Source: Plantago ovata
Taxonomy: Eukaryota; Streptophyta; Magnoliopsida; Lamiales; Plantaginaceae
DNA length: 64,000 bases
Direction: 5' to 3'
Assembly (NCBI GenBank): GCA_028274465.1
Contig: CM051455.1
Coordinates: 89,176,871-89,240,870 of the forward strand
Part shown: piece by piece, positions 63,396-64,000 of the stretch
Numbering within the stretch: the stretch's first letter is position 1
Layout: the number at the start of each line of letters is the position of its first letter
Program-made: the position numbers and the translations under genes
The notes under the pieces: generated by a model
The model's input: only the letters and a program-made list of their open reading frames with translations
Told to the model about the DNA's origin: nothing
The model's database searches: none

Positions 63396-63558
63396 TATTA
63401 TTATTTTTTTTAATTGTTTAGATATAATAATGAGAACCAAAATCAAATGCAACCTGTTCAATTAAGCAACATGTTACAGAAATTCTTATAGACCAAATAA
63501 ACCAAAAAATAATCCAAAAAAATCATAATAAATGTACCAAAACCCTCCTTACATATAA

Positions 63559-64000
63559 TCATACGTACACAATACTAATCCAAAATAATATCATAGTGTA
63601 CACAGTATTCCTGTAGAAAATAGTAAATAGAGTCAAAAAGGATAGGGGATCATGGAGAGGTAGGTGGGTCCATCCCAGCTTCGCATACAACTCAGCAAAC
63701 ATAGTACCATATTTAGCCTTCTGCGCAGCCTGCTCCGCAGCTAGCCTCTTCACCTCCTCATTCTTCTCCTGCAACTGAAGTAAGAGGGCCTGCTCTCGAG
63801 CGGAAGCTGCTGCTGAAGATGATGAAGATGTACTGGCACGGGAACGACGAGTCGGCCTCGAGTCCAATTCAGGGACGACTGCTGCACTCCCCAGTCCTAA
63901 GCGACGACCCTTCTCGTCTAGAGGATTCACCTCGAGGAAAATGACATTCATTTCCTCAACAGTGAGATCCTGATCACGAATCATGTCCTCGTAGGTCGTC
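63559..64000 (-). CDS. CACTA TNP-like ORF, C-terminal part
   Basis: The frame is open from the right edge to TAA... stop at 63559, so the start is off window (a TTYED phrase stands before the first ATG at 63984). Motifs of the plant Ptta/En/Spm-type protein: a VIFLEV strand followed by GRRLGLGS, a Ser/Ala-rich spacer, and a C-terminal coiled coil (LLLQLQEKNEEVKRLAAEQA). The last 25 residues are hydrophobic and come from AT-rich 3' sequence. Proteins of this type bind the subterminal repeats; the DDE transposase would lie further right. Confidence 0.7.
   Translation of the reverse strand, partial: TTYEDMIRDQDLTVEEMNVIFLEVNPLDEKGRRLGLGSAAVVPELDSRPTRRSRASTSSSSSAAASAREQALLLQLQEKNEEVKRLAAEQAAQKAKYGTMFAELYAKLGWTHLPLHDPLSFLTLFTIFYRNTVYTMILFWISIVYV

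Larger units (their letters stand above)
63043..64000. mobile_element. CACTA (En/Spm) transposon, one end
   Basis: Begins CACTACAAGG at 63043, the CACTA terminal repeat, followed by a cluster of TAGCGACGGAT subterminal repeats in both orientations and then a minus-strand TNP-like ORF. The other end and the 3-bp target duplicate partner are off window; the base triplet before the end is TTT. Confidence 0.88.

Noticed and set aside
1..64000. CRISPR arrays, operons or ribosome binding sites
   Set aside because: The window is plant nuclear DNA; tandem repeats seen are TE parts and no spacer-repeat pattern exists.

Overview
The window is a piece of a flowering-plant nuclear genome made almost entirely of nested transposable elements. 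The evidence is the mix of families: SIRE/Maximus-like Ty1-copia, Athila-like Ty3-gypsy with a tRNA-Asp primer site, chromovirus gypsy elements with tRNA-iMet-type primer sites, an L1-type LINE with an RNase H domain, PIF/Harbinger with Myb/SANT-like partner ORFs, a hAT-like non-autonomous element, and En/Spm (CACTA). I found no host gene, rRNA or convincing tRNA gene. Nearly every ORF is broken by frameshifts or stops, so the region looks like old, silenced, recombining heterochromatin. Species cannot be named from this.

Layout, left to right. 1-6071: 3' half of a SIRE-like Copia (Copia-1) with a long env-like 3' ORF region, its PPT and 3' LTR. 6072-6913: an inverted partial copy of the same LTR. 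6914-11720: 3' half of an Athila-like element (Athila-A). 11721-14864: 3' end of a second SIRE-like Copia (Copia-2). The nesting reads Copia-2 (oldest), then Athila-A, then Copia-1. 15178-16064: hAT-like non-autonomous element with a perfect 8-bp target duplication. 17601-20978: 5'-truncated LINE, minus strand, with a perfect 13-bp target duplication.

21440-38491: a PIF/Harbinger element (Myb-like ORF1, then DDE transposase) split by three insertions: a 5'-truncated minus-strand Copia (about 22240-27500) with an internal tandem duplication of its RT, a GC-rich terminal-inverted-repeat element (28856-29318), and a complete Athila-like element, Athila-B (30131-38285, target duplication TTAAG). 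Athila-B encodes gag and protease plus a plant-transposon-protein ORF, but no RT or integrase. 38551-44818: Athila-C, a chimeric relative made of opposed LTRs and opposed internal segments inside one intact GTGTG target duplication. 45015-46783: two more Myb/SANT-like ORFs.

47270-50409 and 57754-58029: minus-strand Athila-related element (Athila-D) interrupted by a minus-strand chromovirus (50415-57748, target duplication GAGAA). The chromovirus 5' LTR itself carries a solo LTR (55763-57726) of a Tekay/Del-like family. 58030-63042: the 5' part of a Tekay/Del-like element with a 3.05-kb LTR that contains a 180-bp tandem array, then a decayed gag. 63043-64000: a CACTA transposon end with subterminal repeats and part of a minus-strand TNP-like ORF, cut by the window edge.

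The signals most worth a second look are: (1) a GGGGCG-AAY-CGCCCC hairpin that recurs in the Athila A/B/C LTR promoters and again before the downstream ORF; (2) the chimeric Athila-C with an intact target duplication; (3) LTR-sharing elements that carry different coding cargo; (4) the 180-bp units in the Tekay LTR, each of which looks like a mini intron plus a mini exon; (5) in-frame, phase-0 intron-like segments in the Copia env-like ORF; and (6) twin conserved hairpins in the Athila 3' region.
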